Shown here: positions 1 to 12,800 of the stretch, one piece after another | How the letters are laid out: every line of letters starts with the position of its first letter | How positions within the stretch are numbered: the first letter of the stretch is position 1 | Source: Nemopilema nomurai | Lineage: Eukaryota > Cnidaria > Scyphozoa > Rhizostomeae > Rhizostomatidae | Reading direction: 5' to 3' | Length of the DNA: 64,000 bases | Assembly (NCBI GenBank): GCA_003864495.1 | Contig: ML133428.1 | Coordinates: 1,302,001-1,366,000 of the forward strand | Notes under the pieces: generated by a model | What the model was told of the DNA's origin: nothing | Seen by the model: only the letters and a program-made list of their open reading frames with translations | Databases searched by the model: none | Position numbers and translations under genes: made by a program

Positions 1-278
1 AAGTAACGTTTTCAACTGAAAGAACCAAATTATAGCTTTATCATTAAGGAAGATCAACAGACACATTTTTACATTGAGACTATAGAACTTAGACAGGTCA
101 CCAAACCCACTTTTTGCAAGATCTTCATTTTTAGCTCATCTATTTCCATGATCTTTATTTTTTAAAACATCTATCGCAAAAGCCAAACTGCAAGAGAGGA
201 CACCAACGTTATGCACATTGTGTTTTGGCCTGCAGCAAAACCAAGCACTAGACCCATGCAATAATACACAAACAACTG

Positions 279-3200
279 TTATAAATATACAAACATCAAT
301 GGAATTGCTTGACAAATGTTTGTGACGAGTGGAAAACCAAGAAAGAATGAAAAACAAAGAAAGGGAACCTCGATTTCCTTCTCAGTTTGTTTTTGTTCGC
401 GATTGACGCCGGCCAGCAACAAAGTAGCTGCATTGGACAATGGTTGTGACTTTTGCTTTTTCAGCAGGTCTGGCTTGAGAAGGGACACCTTCATTAACTT
501 GTAAACTATTGATCCCCTGCAAAAATCAACATTTACAGAGCTAAGTACTAAACCATTAATTATGACATAAACATTGACACAAAAATCAGAGATAAATTAT
601 TGAATATGTTCTATATTTCAAGAAACGTCCCATGATTAAAAACAGATAGAGATCTTGCTAAAACCACAAAGAGAAACAATAAAGTAAATCTGAAGCAGAA
701 CAAGTATCGAGTTGTAATGGAACAGCAAATGACTTTTATGCGGTTACAGTAAGGGAATCTCGGGATATACTAAAATGTAACGAAGAGTGGATTAATTAGG
801 AAGCATGATGCTAGGCTATCAAAGTGAGAATTCGATGCTGAACAAACGCGTCTGCTAGAGTTGCGCCAGGATGCGATGCATTCTGTGATGCTTCGACGCA
901 GGCAGCAACCATCTCTGAGCCATCGGGTGGCTAATTGATGCGGGCACAGCCAAGACTAATGCCAAAAATATGCCAAAGCAGTCAAAACTCAAACCAACCT
1001 GTGTCCGAAAAGCGTCTTGTTTCGGGTTTGTAAAATTTCAGTATTAAAAATCATACAAATGACAAGATCTGCGATGACCAACATGAAGCTGAAAGAATGA
1101 AAAGAATGTGACCACGTGATGTAAATGAAAAGTAGCCTGCTGCTCTACAAGTGCAAAAAGGGCGATCCATCACCATTGCATCAGAAACATCTCACGTGCA
1201 TACGGATACCTTACAATACATTGAATATGCATACGGAGACATAACACGTGCATACGGAGACATTGCAAATGCATACGGAACATTACGCGTACATACGGAG
1301 ACATAACACGCGCAAACGGAGACATTGCATATGCATACAGAAACATTATATATACATATGGAGAAAATTCACGTGTATACGGAGGCATTACATGTGCATA
1401 TGAAGACATCACACAGGCGCACATTACGGAAAATTCTATGCAGAATGTATCATTGAATGCTAAAGAAATTCAAGAGATTAATGTTGTTCATTGTATTAAT
1501 ATATTTGAAGCAATTATTATGCAACTGCAGCAAAATTACTCACTCAAGTTCATCCGCTTCGTCTCCTCGATACACTATTTTGGTGTGGTTAAAAAGATAC
1601 GAATCAAGAATTGCGTTGTAGTGATTCATGAGTTCTTGGGTCTAGAAAGCAAGGAAACCTTTAACGGCAAGCAATTCAGCACAAATTGTGAGATAGGATG
1701 TCTTCAAATAGAGAAGCTACGCAAAATATGAAATGCGGGCGATTAACATTAAAATCCTAAATATTTAACAAATTTACTCATTTGACGGAAACTGTGGGTC
1801 ATTTCACCCCCTCGCCCCTAAAAAACTATCATCTAACCATTTTAACCAGGTTCTGGCACACTTTCAGTGCACAGTTTCATTTTCCCAATATTTACATTTT
1901 AGCTTTTAACTCGTCTAGAAACTCTAGAGGATGAAAAGAAGAATAAGGCATTACCTTCCAGAACAGAATCTTGATCAGCGGTCTTTGTAGCCCCTGTCAA
2001 GAGCTCTTTGGTCAAAATGAACGCTTTTTCGATGTCAGTGCAGTTGAGAATGTCCTCCTTTAAAAGGTTGAACTCCTCTAGCATCTTGGATCTGAAATGC
2101 AACAGATCCTTTGACAATACACATTCACAGATAGAAGTTTTTTTCAAGATAATAGATGGCTTCAAAATTACAATTTATTGTTTCAAATATGCAGATAAAT
2201 AGTCAAAAGCATGCTCCCGATAAAGAGTATCTTTCATTTGGAACACTGTTCTTAAAGTTAAGGCCACCACAACCAACTGTTTACCTGTGGATACATCGAT
2301 TTTTGGTACATTGCCTAGGCTCTGGTTGAAACCTATGACGTAGAAATTGCACAACCTGGATTGCACAAACTTGCATCATGTAGAAGCAGCCAATCACAGG
2401 CAAGACCATTGTCGATTGTTTAAAGATACTTAACAATAGAAAATGATTGATACCTGTCAACAGTCGAAGACCGCTCATTACCACGACTGATTTGCAGCGT
2501 CTTTGACTGTAAAAAGACCGACATAACTTTTATTTCAAATGCAGCCTCCAGCAAAAAGATGACACCGAAAGAATTTACAATTTTTTGGCATAGTTCAGAA
2601 GATGAGTATTATTGACGTGGAAATAATGTGGTGTTACTGTAAAAGATATTTACCAACCAAACATAGTGCTTGAAAACAATTTCGACTTTATATTTACTCA
2701 ATAATGAGTCCTTTTTTATGACGTCACTAGTCTTGGAAATCTACCATTGCAGAATGCTTGAAGTGTTGGAAATGGCAAAGTAACATACTGGCTATTCATA
2801 AACAGAGTTTTTTACCAAGAGTCGAAAAAGAGATGTCTACATATTGCAATCAAAACACACTGTGGTGCACGTACCATGATAGAATTTATTCTTGTTGATT
2901 TCAGAAGTGGTACAAGCTGTGAGTCGCCATTAAGAAGATAGACATCGATCATGGCCATACTTTTCTCAGAAGGAAACACTTCTTCTTCGAAGTCGTCTGA
3001 CGCTGTGTTATTTACAGTTGGAAAAGCGCCCTTCGATGTGCCCTTGTCGTCTGACTTTCCAAAAAAGTTCCCAATCCTAGCAGAAAGGCTTTGGCTCAAG
3101 ATCTTACTTGACCCGTTGTTTTCAGTAGATAAGACACTAGTTGAGCTAGAAGCCACTTCGGACGTTCTAGCATCCGAATACCGGTCTTGTGGAAACGACC

Positions 3201-5796
3201 TGTGGCGAGCGGCTGGACTTGACTTGGGTTCGACCCCTCGAAGACACGGCTCTGAAGACGTTTGCCCGGCAGCCGCTCCTTCTGTCGGCCCGCACTCGCC
3301 TGCTTTACGATCAGCCGCTCTTCTGCGTCTCCCTGACACTCTCAAGTTAGGAGAACTCTTAATCATCATTGCATTCGTCATTTCTGTTCCGGGTGCGGGC
3401 GGAGGCAGCGGCCGAGATCTGCGGCTCGATGCTCCCTTGTCTGAGATAGGTGGCTCTTTGGTGGCACTTTTTCTCAGTATACTTTGTGAGGTGCCAAGTT
3501 TAAGCGGGACGGCAATGGCAGCTTTTGCCGTAGCAGGGAGGTCGGCGACTTGCAACGGATCACTATACGACCTTTCTCTTCCCGCGCCGCGAAGATCATC
3601 ATATTCATCAATCCTAAATCGTATTGTCGAAGTTCTTTCGTTCTCATGAGCAGCTTTGTCTGACGCGCGTGAACTCGAGTTCTTCCCTGCAAATTGCTGA
3701 TGCTCTACATCATAAGCTGTCCTAGATCCAAACGAGCTCCCGTACAAATTCGGGCTTTTTCTCCCATTGCTTTTTTGTTCAGGCTTCAAATTAGCTTGTG
3801 GATTCAGATTTTCTTTCTCGTACAGCATACAGAAATGCAAGGCATTCTTCTGGAGTTCACCCGATAAAAAGTCTGGCACGTCGTGAACCTGTGTGATAGC
3901 AGTGAAAAGTAAGGAGCAGAATGACAAATGAAGTCTTTTGATTACTGAAAGACTGTTTGATCAACCTTTGGCAATACAAGCTACCGTAAATACTGTAATG
4001 AATGCCTCCCTCCAATAAACGCCCTCAAAATAGTCGTGAATATTAAGCAAACGCCTCCCGTTTTTAAACGCCTCCCTCAAAGGGGGTGATCATTAGAATC
4101 CTAAACATACCTATGGGGCAAGAGAAACTGATGGTTGGTACATGACTTTCACTTATTCTTCAAAAATAAACTTTCAATAAACATTTTTTTGATGATGAAT
4201 TTCTAAAAGACCGTTTGACAATTATATAACAATCATACATTGCCGGAAAGTTTAATGTTTTCTGATCGGGGATTAATTGTGCATCTGTTTTTTTTCATTT
4301 ATTACAGTACAGGATGAAAGAGATTTTAAATTTTTGAAATAAACGCTACTCTCTTATTAACGCCTCTCTTTAGGCACCTATATACGGTAATTATCTAGAG
4401 TATTTTAGTGGACAAATAATACACGTCTCAGTTAGTTTTGTTTCCAGGGTGCTAACGAGACAAAGACCAGGCAGAATCTCTTGTCTTGTGAAATTGATGC
4501 TACACCGCAAACAATGATTAAAAATTCTAATATTGCCCATGACGATCAACTTTCAAGGACAGCTAGTAAAGATGATCGATTTGCGCTAAACAATAAAAAC
4601 GTCTAGCTCAGCTTTATGAGCCCTGCAATTGTGTTTAAGCAAGTTGAAATTATAATCAAGCCAATTTGCACTGTAAAATTACAGTTCAAGATTGTTGAAC
4701 AAAAGGCAACGTGTGTCAACAATTGATTTTGCCTAGCATGTGTCAACTGCCCATGAAAGATTTCCTATTTTAGTGCCTCAGGCAGAGCCCTGCAATTTGC
4801 CTTACCACCAAGGCTAAGAAATGTTTTTTCCACCACTGCTAAGAAATGTTTTTTTCAAAATTAAGTCTAAATTTTATCCGATGTTACAAATAATTTCCTT
4901 CCTTCGTTTTTCAGTGGAAGAAAAAGTTACTGCTATTTTTTCTCAATGAAAGTAGAAAACAATTTCAAACCAAAAATCAATTTTTCTAACAAAATGCAAA
5001 ATCTTTAAACAAGGCACAAAAATGAAAAACAAATTCCAAGACCATCAAATGGACAAGCATATCTAACAGGCAAAAGTCTAAAAAATAGAAGAAGCTATGA
5101 TTCTCAGATTGTGTTCAATTGAGTTAAATATGATGATTCAATGAGTCTGTCACAACATTGCTCAGTTCTTTTATTATCACCCTGAGAAAGGTTTTTTAGC
5201 AGACACGGAAAATAAATTTTTAGTTTAAAGCTGCTTCCATAAAATGAAGAACCGTCCCAAAAAGATCAGGAAACATTCATTGGATGTAGGATCACTTCAG
5301 CATTTTTGAGCTTGAAAAGTATATCACACACATTACAGCAAAATGATATGTGCTGATTGTTCAGTTAATATCAGTAAAAGGTTGAAAATGCTTTCCAAAT
5401 ACCAGCATTTGATTCTTGATTGCTACAGGAAAACAGCAAGTGAATACTGGATTGGCCAAAATTAGATATGTAAACTGAAATAACATAGTGCACGGTCAAA
5501 AGGTGAAATATGGAAAATGATCATTGGATAATGATGAAAAATGAACATACATTATTTATTTCTTTGATTTGCTGCAGCTCGATTTTCCTTTCTATATCAG
5601 TGTCTGCTTGTGGAGGATTTGCCAAAATGAACACAGTGTCATCAGTCAGGACAATAAACTTAAAGGCGTGTGCATAACTGTCACCAACAACGATGCATGG
5701 CTCTGAAACTCTCAGACTGTCACAAACTCTTTGTCCTAGGTGTCTTTTTACAAAGCACTTTACTCTTTCATGTGTTCTGTAACCTCCATCTTCCAT
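279..5796 (-). CDS. C12orf56: C12orf56-like protein, multi-exon, 3' end missing or unresolved
   Basis: Coding exons on the minus strand, in order: 5551-5796, 2875-3888, 2454-2506, 1955-2091, then probably 1544-1641 and an exon beginning at 516. The first exon starts at an ATG at 5796 and carries CFVKRHLGQRVCDSL and SEPCIVVGDSYAHAFKF, which match the N-terminal region of vertebrate C12orf56 as I remember it. Junction phases agree for the first four exons (0, 0, 2), with donors GTATGT, GTACGT, GTATCA and GTAATG. The 1014-base second exon encodes a low-complexity Ser/Arg/Pro-rich stretch flanked by conserved segments (VHDVPDFLSGELQ and VYLLNGDSQLVPLL). The fourth exon exits in phase 1 but 1544-1641 enters in phase 0, so an exon or splice choice is missing there; 1544-1641 to 516 agree in phase 2. 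The last exon stays open to a stop at 279, yet the family has about 200 more residues, so the gene probably continues off the window. The family's molecular function is unknown. Confidence 0.75.
1190..1412. repeat. Degenerate tandem repeat, about 22-bp unit
   Basis: About ten diverged copies of a unit like GCATACGGAGACATAACACG follow one another. The repeat lies in an intron or 3' region of the C12orf56-like gene. The minus strand reads open through it because the unit is low in stop codons; no protein is proposed. Confidence 0.7.
3982..4389. mobile_element. MITE-like element with TACCGTA ends in intron 1 of the C12orf56-like gene
   Basis: The left end reads TACCGTAAATACTG and the right end, reverse-complemented, reads TACCGTATATAGG. 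The interior repeats CCTCCCTCCAATAAACGCC and related AACGCCTCC blocks in both orientations. The ends resemble those of the element at 30810-31052, suggesting related TA-inserting families. No coding capacity is seen. Confidence 0.55.
4390..5550. other. Rest of intron 1 of the C12orf56-like gene
   Basis: AT-rich sequence between coding exons 5551-5796 and 2875-3888. I see no further coding exon, RNA gene or clear repeat here. Confidence 0.5.
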
Positions 5797-5829
5797 TGGG
5801 ATGCATTTGAAACTTGCCTCCAACTACCT

Positions 5830-7440
5830 AATAAAATGGTTAAAATCTTAGGTTTCTATAATAATCTTTCTATAATACTTTCACTTCAAATTAAGTACTT
5901 TTATACATGATTGTATTGACAAGATCACTCATTTCTATTTTCACTTTTTCCTATGAATTATTTGGAGCTGTACATCAACACAGTTTGTAGTGATGCAGCA
6001 AGAATGACAATTCAGCTACCTAAGGAAATGCTTTTCAGCATGGCATCACATTTGTTAATTCCTCTTTTCACTATGAAGATACAAATGCAATTAAAATAAT
6101 TTGCTGCTATTTATTTACAATCTTATTCAAAGATGTTGCTTTAATTAAATTCCCATTTGTACTGAAAGATGGGTTACCATGTAGTCAATCATTGGGGTAT
6201 ACCAAATTTTAGTTAAGTTTCCAGCATGTTTGCATTAACATTTTTTGTTAAATCTATTTTTTACAAGAAGTGGAGCTAAATATGTCTAAGTTGAAGAAAC
6301 AACAAGAAAACAGTGTCAGGACTCAGAAAAGTACATAAATACTAAAAGGTTCAAAGCAAAAGAAACTTGCTGTAAATTTGAACATAATTATGGTGTGTGA
6401 TGAGTTGCTAATGGATTTGTTTGAGAATGCCTCAGAATAGAAAATAACATATGAACATTCATATTCAATAATCACACAAATCGAGATTTTCCAATAACCA
6501 ACTACTCTTATCCATGGATATCAAAGTTTCACCCTTGAAGGAATTCGCTCCCTAGGATGCCTGCAGACTTGTCGGGAAAAAACTGAATCATATGCAGAAC
6601 ATACAAGTATTTTAAAAAGTGTATTTGTTGCGAATGGGTGCTTAATGGAAAATGTACCGTGAAATCCTAGGACAGTTATACGCCCATTGTTAAAAGCATA
6701 GCTTGAGCCATTAATGATGTAATGGTGTCGTTTTATCTCCTGCAAGAAAAGCTGCCATGGTCTAGTGTACATTTTTTTAGGTGCTTGGAGCCCCGACCTG
6801 ACAATGGTGAAAATGGATACAGCGCTACTGTCGTTGAGTCCCTGGCCTTCAAGAAAGTGGGCAGAGCTGCACTACCAGTTCTGTTCTCTATCAATAAAAC
6901 GATAAAATGAGATGGTATAATCATCAATTCGTACCTCCTGCGTTGTTCAACTCTAATCTATCTGGAGAAACAAAGTTATACCCAGAGAAACCTTTTTATC
7001 CATGCAAGGATTAAGTGTATTAGCTGTCGGCGCATTCCAGTGCAGAGAGCTTCCTTACTGATATCGTAGGTCATCAAGCAACTACTAGAATCCTAAATTG
7101 TTTATAAGGAACAATGCATTGCTGGTATCATTGTATTTCTTACCGAAACAACACCCAAGTTATTGTGTTCATTCTCAAAGCTGTTAATGTTTCACCTGTT
7201 ATTTAGGCCATTTTGGCTTCAAGCCGTTACTAAGCGAAGGAGCAACAACAACCTTACCACCCAACCTTGAGATTGCTGACAATGCGAAATATCAGGGCGA
7301 TATTGACGTACCTGTGGTTACCACAAGCAACAATCAGCTCTACAATGCTGCAAAAGCTTTGCATCAATGCTTATCTTCTACCAATTAGAACGGCGAACAA
7401 ATGTTTCTCGAAGAATCATAGAGAGTGCGGAAAAATAACC
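5830..7440. other. Intergenic, upstream of the C12orf56-like gene
   Basis: Short open frames on both strands around 6520-6930 have no convincing splice context or recognisable motif. Any 5' untranslated exon and the promoter of the C12orf56-like gene should lie here, but I cannot place them. Confidence 0.4.
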
Positions 7441-7551
7441 GACCCGAGTGTGACTCGAACTCACGACCCCTGACTTTGTACTCTACTCTGTACTTTGACT
7501 TTGGCTTTGTAAAGTACTTTGCCAAGTGCTCTTCCGCTAAGATATCGGGTC
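7441..7551 (-). tRNA. tRNA-like sequence (intron-containing tRNA, tRNA pseudogene or SINE head)
   Basis: Read on the minus strand, the ends GACCCGA and TCGGGTC form a perfect 7-bp acceptor-stem pairing. Near the 5' end TTAGCGGAAGAGC resembles an A box and D arm. Near the 3' end GTGAGTTCGAGTCAC forms a T arm with the TTCGAGT loop typical of a B box. The middle is longer than in a normal tRNA (111 nt in all) and contains CTTGGC..GCCAAAG, which could be an anticodon stem enclosing an intron or an expansion. I cannot assign an anticodon. A tRNA-derived SINE is an equally good reading. Confidence 0.5.
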
Positions 7552-9857
7552 ATGCTTTCAATACCAGCACTTAAGGCCAAGCCATTTATCCGCACTGCCC
7601 CTCTCTTTTACTGATTGCACGGGGGAGCCATTGCAGCCCCACCACTGGATAGGATTGATGAAAGAGAAAAGGTCATAGGCAACAGGTTTACTTACGAAGA
7701 ATCATAGAATTAAATGTTTCTCGCTAAAGAAATGCACAATAGTACGAGAAAGCGGAACCATAAATTATGCCTACCGAACCTATTTCTTCGTTGACTGTCT
7801 TCAGAGTATGCAAGCGACAAAACCAGATAGAGGAATTGTCCAGTTGCGAATCGAAAACCAATGAAGTGGACACAAAAAGGAACGCATGATTGGCTGTGCT
7901 TTGTCCAATTTGCGTCCCTCTACACCTTCTCTCAGAAGAGTCTAAATGAAAAGATGGCCTCCTGCTTGCACGGAACGAGGCTTAGCATTTATACCTAGGC
8001 AGACTCAGAAACTCCTAGGTAAACAGAGGACCTATCTTGATGTAATAGCTTTACTAAAAAGGAAAGTCCCGTATTAAGATAAAGGGGAAATTACAAGCAT
8101 TTTGTAAAATGAAACAACGGAAGTATTAACAGAGTTATGTTATCTTTTGAGGACCATGTCTGATTCTTTGTGGTGCCTGATTGAAAAGGGTTTTTTGGTG
8201 ATCAATCATATCAGAGTATTCCTAAATGGCATTGCGAAATTGAGGGCGTGTGGTGCTACATATCTATTCATTGCGATCAGTGAAAGGCACATTTTATTCA
8301 CGTTTTCTAAAGGACATGGCTCATTCAATTTCGATTTCTGCTTCCCTTCTGCCCTGCAAAAACACAACCCAAGTTGAACTGTCTAGGGCTTTCCGCATCC
8401 TTTTTTCCTTTACTTTGCATTTAGTTGTTTTTTACCACTGTTTACCACTATTTAGTTGTTTCCTTTTTACCATTTAGTTGTTCTGCTTTGTTGAACTTTT
8501 GTTTTTTCCAGTCTCACGATTTCAACTGTGAACAGCATTTATCAGCTAGTTCCATCGGATCTTAACAGCTTTGTTTACTAACTTGAACTAGGAGCAAAGA
8601 TTTTGTTGCGTGACTCTCTCAACGGCAAAATAGAGGAAGAATGAAAACGATATCGCTCAATCAGCTTCGTAGCATTTGATTGTAAAACAATAAGAGAAAT
8701 TCGTGTTCGCAGCTAGGCTTTCTTTTTTTCAAATCTTCAAGGTACTTTGAATTTGGTTACCTTCTCTGGCACCAAGGAACTTGTAGCTGCCATTAGCCGG
8801 TTGAGGAAAGATAAGATTTTTGCATTTGCATGATCTCCGGCCAGGGACACAAGTTGACACTGACCGGCAGGGGCCTATCCTATAGCAACATTTCTCAGCA
8901 ACCATCGCGAGAAACTCAATCTACTTTCAGCAGTATCGATTCTACGGGCTTTTTAGATATTCAAAGAGAGAAAGTTGGTAGAAAATCCATTTGTTTCATT
9001 TACTTTAGAAACTACATACTACATCAATTGTGTATTTCCATTAAGGAAAGAACAGGATTTGGAATTTTCTCTGCATAGGTTCTGCTTTCTAATGTGATAT
9101 TTACAACTGTAAAGTGATTTTTTATAAGTTATCTTTCGTTGCAGGCAATGGATATTCTCTTAATTGATCTTATCTACTAACACCATTATATTAAATTTAT
9201 GTTCTTGATTTTTCAGAGAACTTTTACCATTTGTTGCTCATAAAACATCTCATCGTCAACCAGTTAGTTCTATTGCTACTAGTCGTGCACTTCGTTGCTC
9301 AAAAGAAGGGTGATATCGAAAAGGTCTAAAAGCTAGTTAATGAGAATTCAAAAATATCTTCAAGTGAATGCTAGGTCTTCACATCTGTCTTCTGGGCCAT
9401 TTCTCAATGAACACATTACCAGCGTGAGATTAACTTCCAGATTGAAGATTCCAACTGGTAGACTCCCTTTAATGACACTGAAAAGGAGACAAGTCAAAAT
9501 CCAATACAGTGACAGGACAAACATTCACAATTTCCGTTTATAACCAATTGTGTTAATTTGTTGAAGTATTGCGCTGAGACGTTGGGACGAGTCGACAACC
9601 TGGTGAATTTCATTTAAGAAGTTTCAAATATTCCTTTCAATTTTCGCAAAATGCTTTATGAGAATATGTTTTTATCATGAAGTAGGCCGTGTACTAAAGA
9701 CGACCCGTGACATGGAAAAGGAAGGACATGGAAAAGAAGATCACATTAAATAAAGAACTTTCTACTTTGTTCTGTGCACTACGTTTTTTAGGAGAGGCCC
9801 CTTCTCCATTTTAGGTAATTAGACCTGTGATAAAACTTTTAGCGAATAAAAGTCTAC
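7552..9857. other. Region 3' of the secreted-protein gene, no assignable gene
   Basis: Several short open frames on the plus strand (for example near 8150-8480, 8830-9080 and 9340-9540) lack family motifs and splice continuity. Terminal exons of the minus-strand gene that leaves 9858 in phase 1 should lie here, but I could not identify them. Confidence 0.4.
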
Positions 9858-12800
9858 CTGCAAATCCGGATGACAAGTGAGCTTCGGGGTAATCCTTGAG
9901 AGAAGATTCAAGTAGATTGGTGCTCAACTTGATTCCTTCTTGCCCAACAGCAGAAGTGAATGTCGAATCATCTACTTGGTCAGCGACGAGTGGATGTATA
10001 CTCATTCTGACCTTCACGTAACTCTTGCCCTGGTATCCGATACCGTAAAGCTCTGACTTTGATGCATCCCATGCCTTAATATTCATCAAATTGACAGGCA
10101 ACGCTGTGATAATACAAGACAAGGTATGATAGCTTCAACCAAACATGAAGTATGGTGCGCTGTACTGTTCTGTGTATGTGGGGAGAACATTTCAGAAGAC
10201 TGATAACATTTTAGAAATAAAACTACACCCAAGACGTTTAGAGGATGCCAACTAAACGAAAGGTACCAAAAATCACGAGGATTTAGTTCACCTACCTTTC
10301 ACTGAGCTAGCATAGGTCCCGTTCTTGTAGTAACATGATGGTTTTAAGCTGAAACAAAGTGCAAAAAGTATTGACCAACAAATTCCACATTGCAAAAGTA
10401 TTGATAATTAGACAAAAGTTCTAGAAAACTGTTGCAGAAAGTGTATCAATTAATTACTATACAAATAAATGTACACATAATGTCACAACATCTCAAAAGT
10501 TATCTATTTCCACTCCTCTCACGAGGTGATAAACATGAACTGTATGCATAAATTTCACTTCTTTGAAAGCATAACATCGACCTCGCAATTAAAAATAGAA
10601 AAATTGAATGCAAGAAAGGAATGTTACTCTTTTGCTAATTACCTGATTGTAAGGGTAGGGAGGCATTAAACTTTCAGAACTTGGTAATATAAACGTGGCC
10701 TACAGAAAGGAATATTCACTTACAAGTTTGTTTGTCTGTTGCAGTAGAAGAATTCAGTTCCTCCTGAGTGCAAAACAACCCTTCTAGCCATTGCAAGGCG
10801 ATTACTTGCTTGCAAAGCTAAAAAAGGAAATTTCTACAGTAAGCTTCAATTACTTGACTTTAAGAATCTCGCAAGAAAAATTAAAGAGAATCAATGCGAC
10901 CTAAGTTTGTCATTAATGGTAATCACTTGCTTATGTAATTGCAACTCCCCCCCCCCCCCCAGGCTTACATAAACTTGTATAAGGAAAATTTCTAACAAAC
11001 ATTTGACCATCCTTGACTTTTGAATTTTCCTTACACAGACTAGAAAGAGTTTCAAGGATATCAATGGAAGCCCATATGAACAAAACGTATAAAATGTGTA
11101 GTCACACCATCAACAAACTTGAATTTCGAATCTGTATGGCATGCCAATGTCTTTACAATTTTCTCTCCTTCATTCCCTGTGCCCTCAGGAGCAAGGCAAC
11201 TGGTTCTCCAAAATGTTCTCTGCAGTTTTTTTTCAGGCGACATATATAAAAAGAGAGGTGAGTCACAATTTGAGGACATCTGAACTTTGAGATCTAAAGC
11301 TATATTGAAGCACTTTGACGTTGCAGCATGCTTCAGGGCTCCACTGTTATCAAAAGTGAATACTGTGTCACAGGCTGCTTTTAGTGTTACAAGATCGTTC
11401 GTAGCCCCATTGGCATAAGACCAGCACCTTCCAGATGCAATGTGTTTTATGTAGAAAGTATCTGTGAAGGAAATTGTTGGATAATTAACAAAGAAAATTT
11501 TAGTGAGAATCGAATAGGGTCGTATTTTTTAAGGGCAAAAAGGTTAAGAAGAGGCCTGTTAATTACATTGAAGTTACTGGCAATTAGACGGATCCTAGAT
11601 GAGAGACGATAATGAAAACAATATGTTCACTGCTTCCTTACCAATAACCGTGTTTCATTTGCCATTTATTATTGACATTTTATGTCAAACATAGATGACA
11701 AATATAAGCCATCAAACACACACACACTAAGAACAAAACAGAGCTGATCCTTTATCCTTTATTTTCATTTAGTAGCTGACTTAGCTTTCGTTTAGAGAAG
11801 GAAAAGTTAGACACTTGATCCCTGTAAAACTGTTCTGTTGTATTAGAGACTAATCCAAGTAGGTATACACAAGGGGGTGGCTTTAAGAATATGTCACAAA
11901 GAGGGAGACATCAGTGCAATGCCCTTATTCGTGTGTGTTGTGCAAGTCTGATTAATTTGGTGACCAATGATGATTGATGCTTGATCCTTTTCTCGAATTC
12001 AGCTTCATTCAGCTCTTCAAAGCAAGTGACAAGTGGAACGACTGTCATATTACCCTTAGAAGCAATGAGAAGCAATACGACCCTACGCACCTCTATCTTC
12101 GCGAACTTTAAACTCTTTGTTGATGACTCTCGTGATCCTTCTGGTAGCCCCGTTCGGCGAACAGTTGCTGGTGTTGCAGTATGTGGCAAGGAAATGCACT
12201 GAACCCTTGTAAATATCTCTTCCAACTAGGTCCAATTTTTCACCTTTGAACCGTAAGGCAAACTTGAAGTCTGGCATATCCGTGATTCCAATTTTTGGGT
12301 ACTGTCAAAAAGGTTCAAATCAAATTCACTATCCGATACATTTAAAGCCATTGAATTTAGCTGAAAGGAAGGTTTATACTGGGCCTGACTGGATTTATGA
12401 CGTTTGCAACATTCTGTTCTTTCTTTCTTCCAATTTACCCTACTTGTTGTACAACTAGATGAGATCCTTTTGCTATGTCACAAGCTGGTTTCTAGAAAGC
12501 ATTCTTGTAACAAATTAACAAGCGCCATCATCAAACTGATACTCACCGTGATTGACAGCTCATTTTTACTCTCTAGGTTGTTGTAGTCGATGCTTCCATT
12601 CGAGTAGAGGAATGCGCTTTCGTAAGAACCAGCTACGTATTCAGCATATGGAGGAAGGTAGAACCGCAGCTTGACGTTGTAAGCATTTATGCGCGATACA
12701 CTTGTGTGACGTAATGTTCCATTGAAGAACTCTTTAGACCTGAAGAGTGAAAAACCACTAAACTTCTGCAAGCTTTCGTAGTTGTCCTGGCTGTTTTAAC

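Noticed and set aside
2951..3649. 232-residue plus-strand frame opposite the large C12orf56-like exon
   Set aside because: It is the antisense shadow of a GC-richer coding exon and has no family motif, whereas the minus strand has phase-matched splice sites.
8147..8377. 76-residue plus-strand frame in the intergenic region
   Set aside because: No motif, no splice sites and composition like surrounding non-coding DNA.
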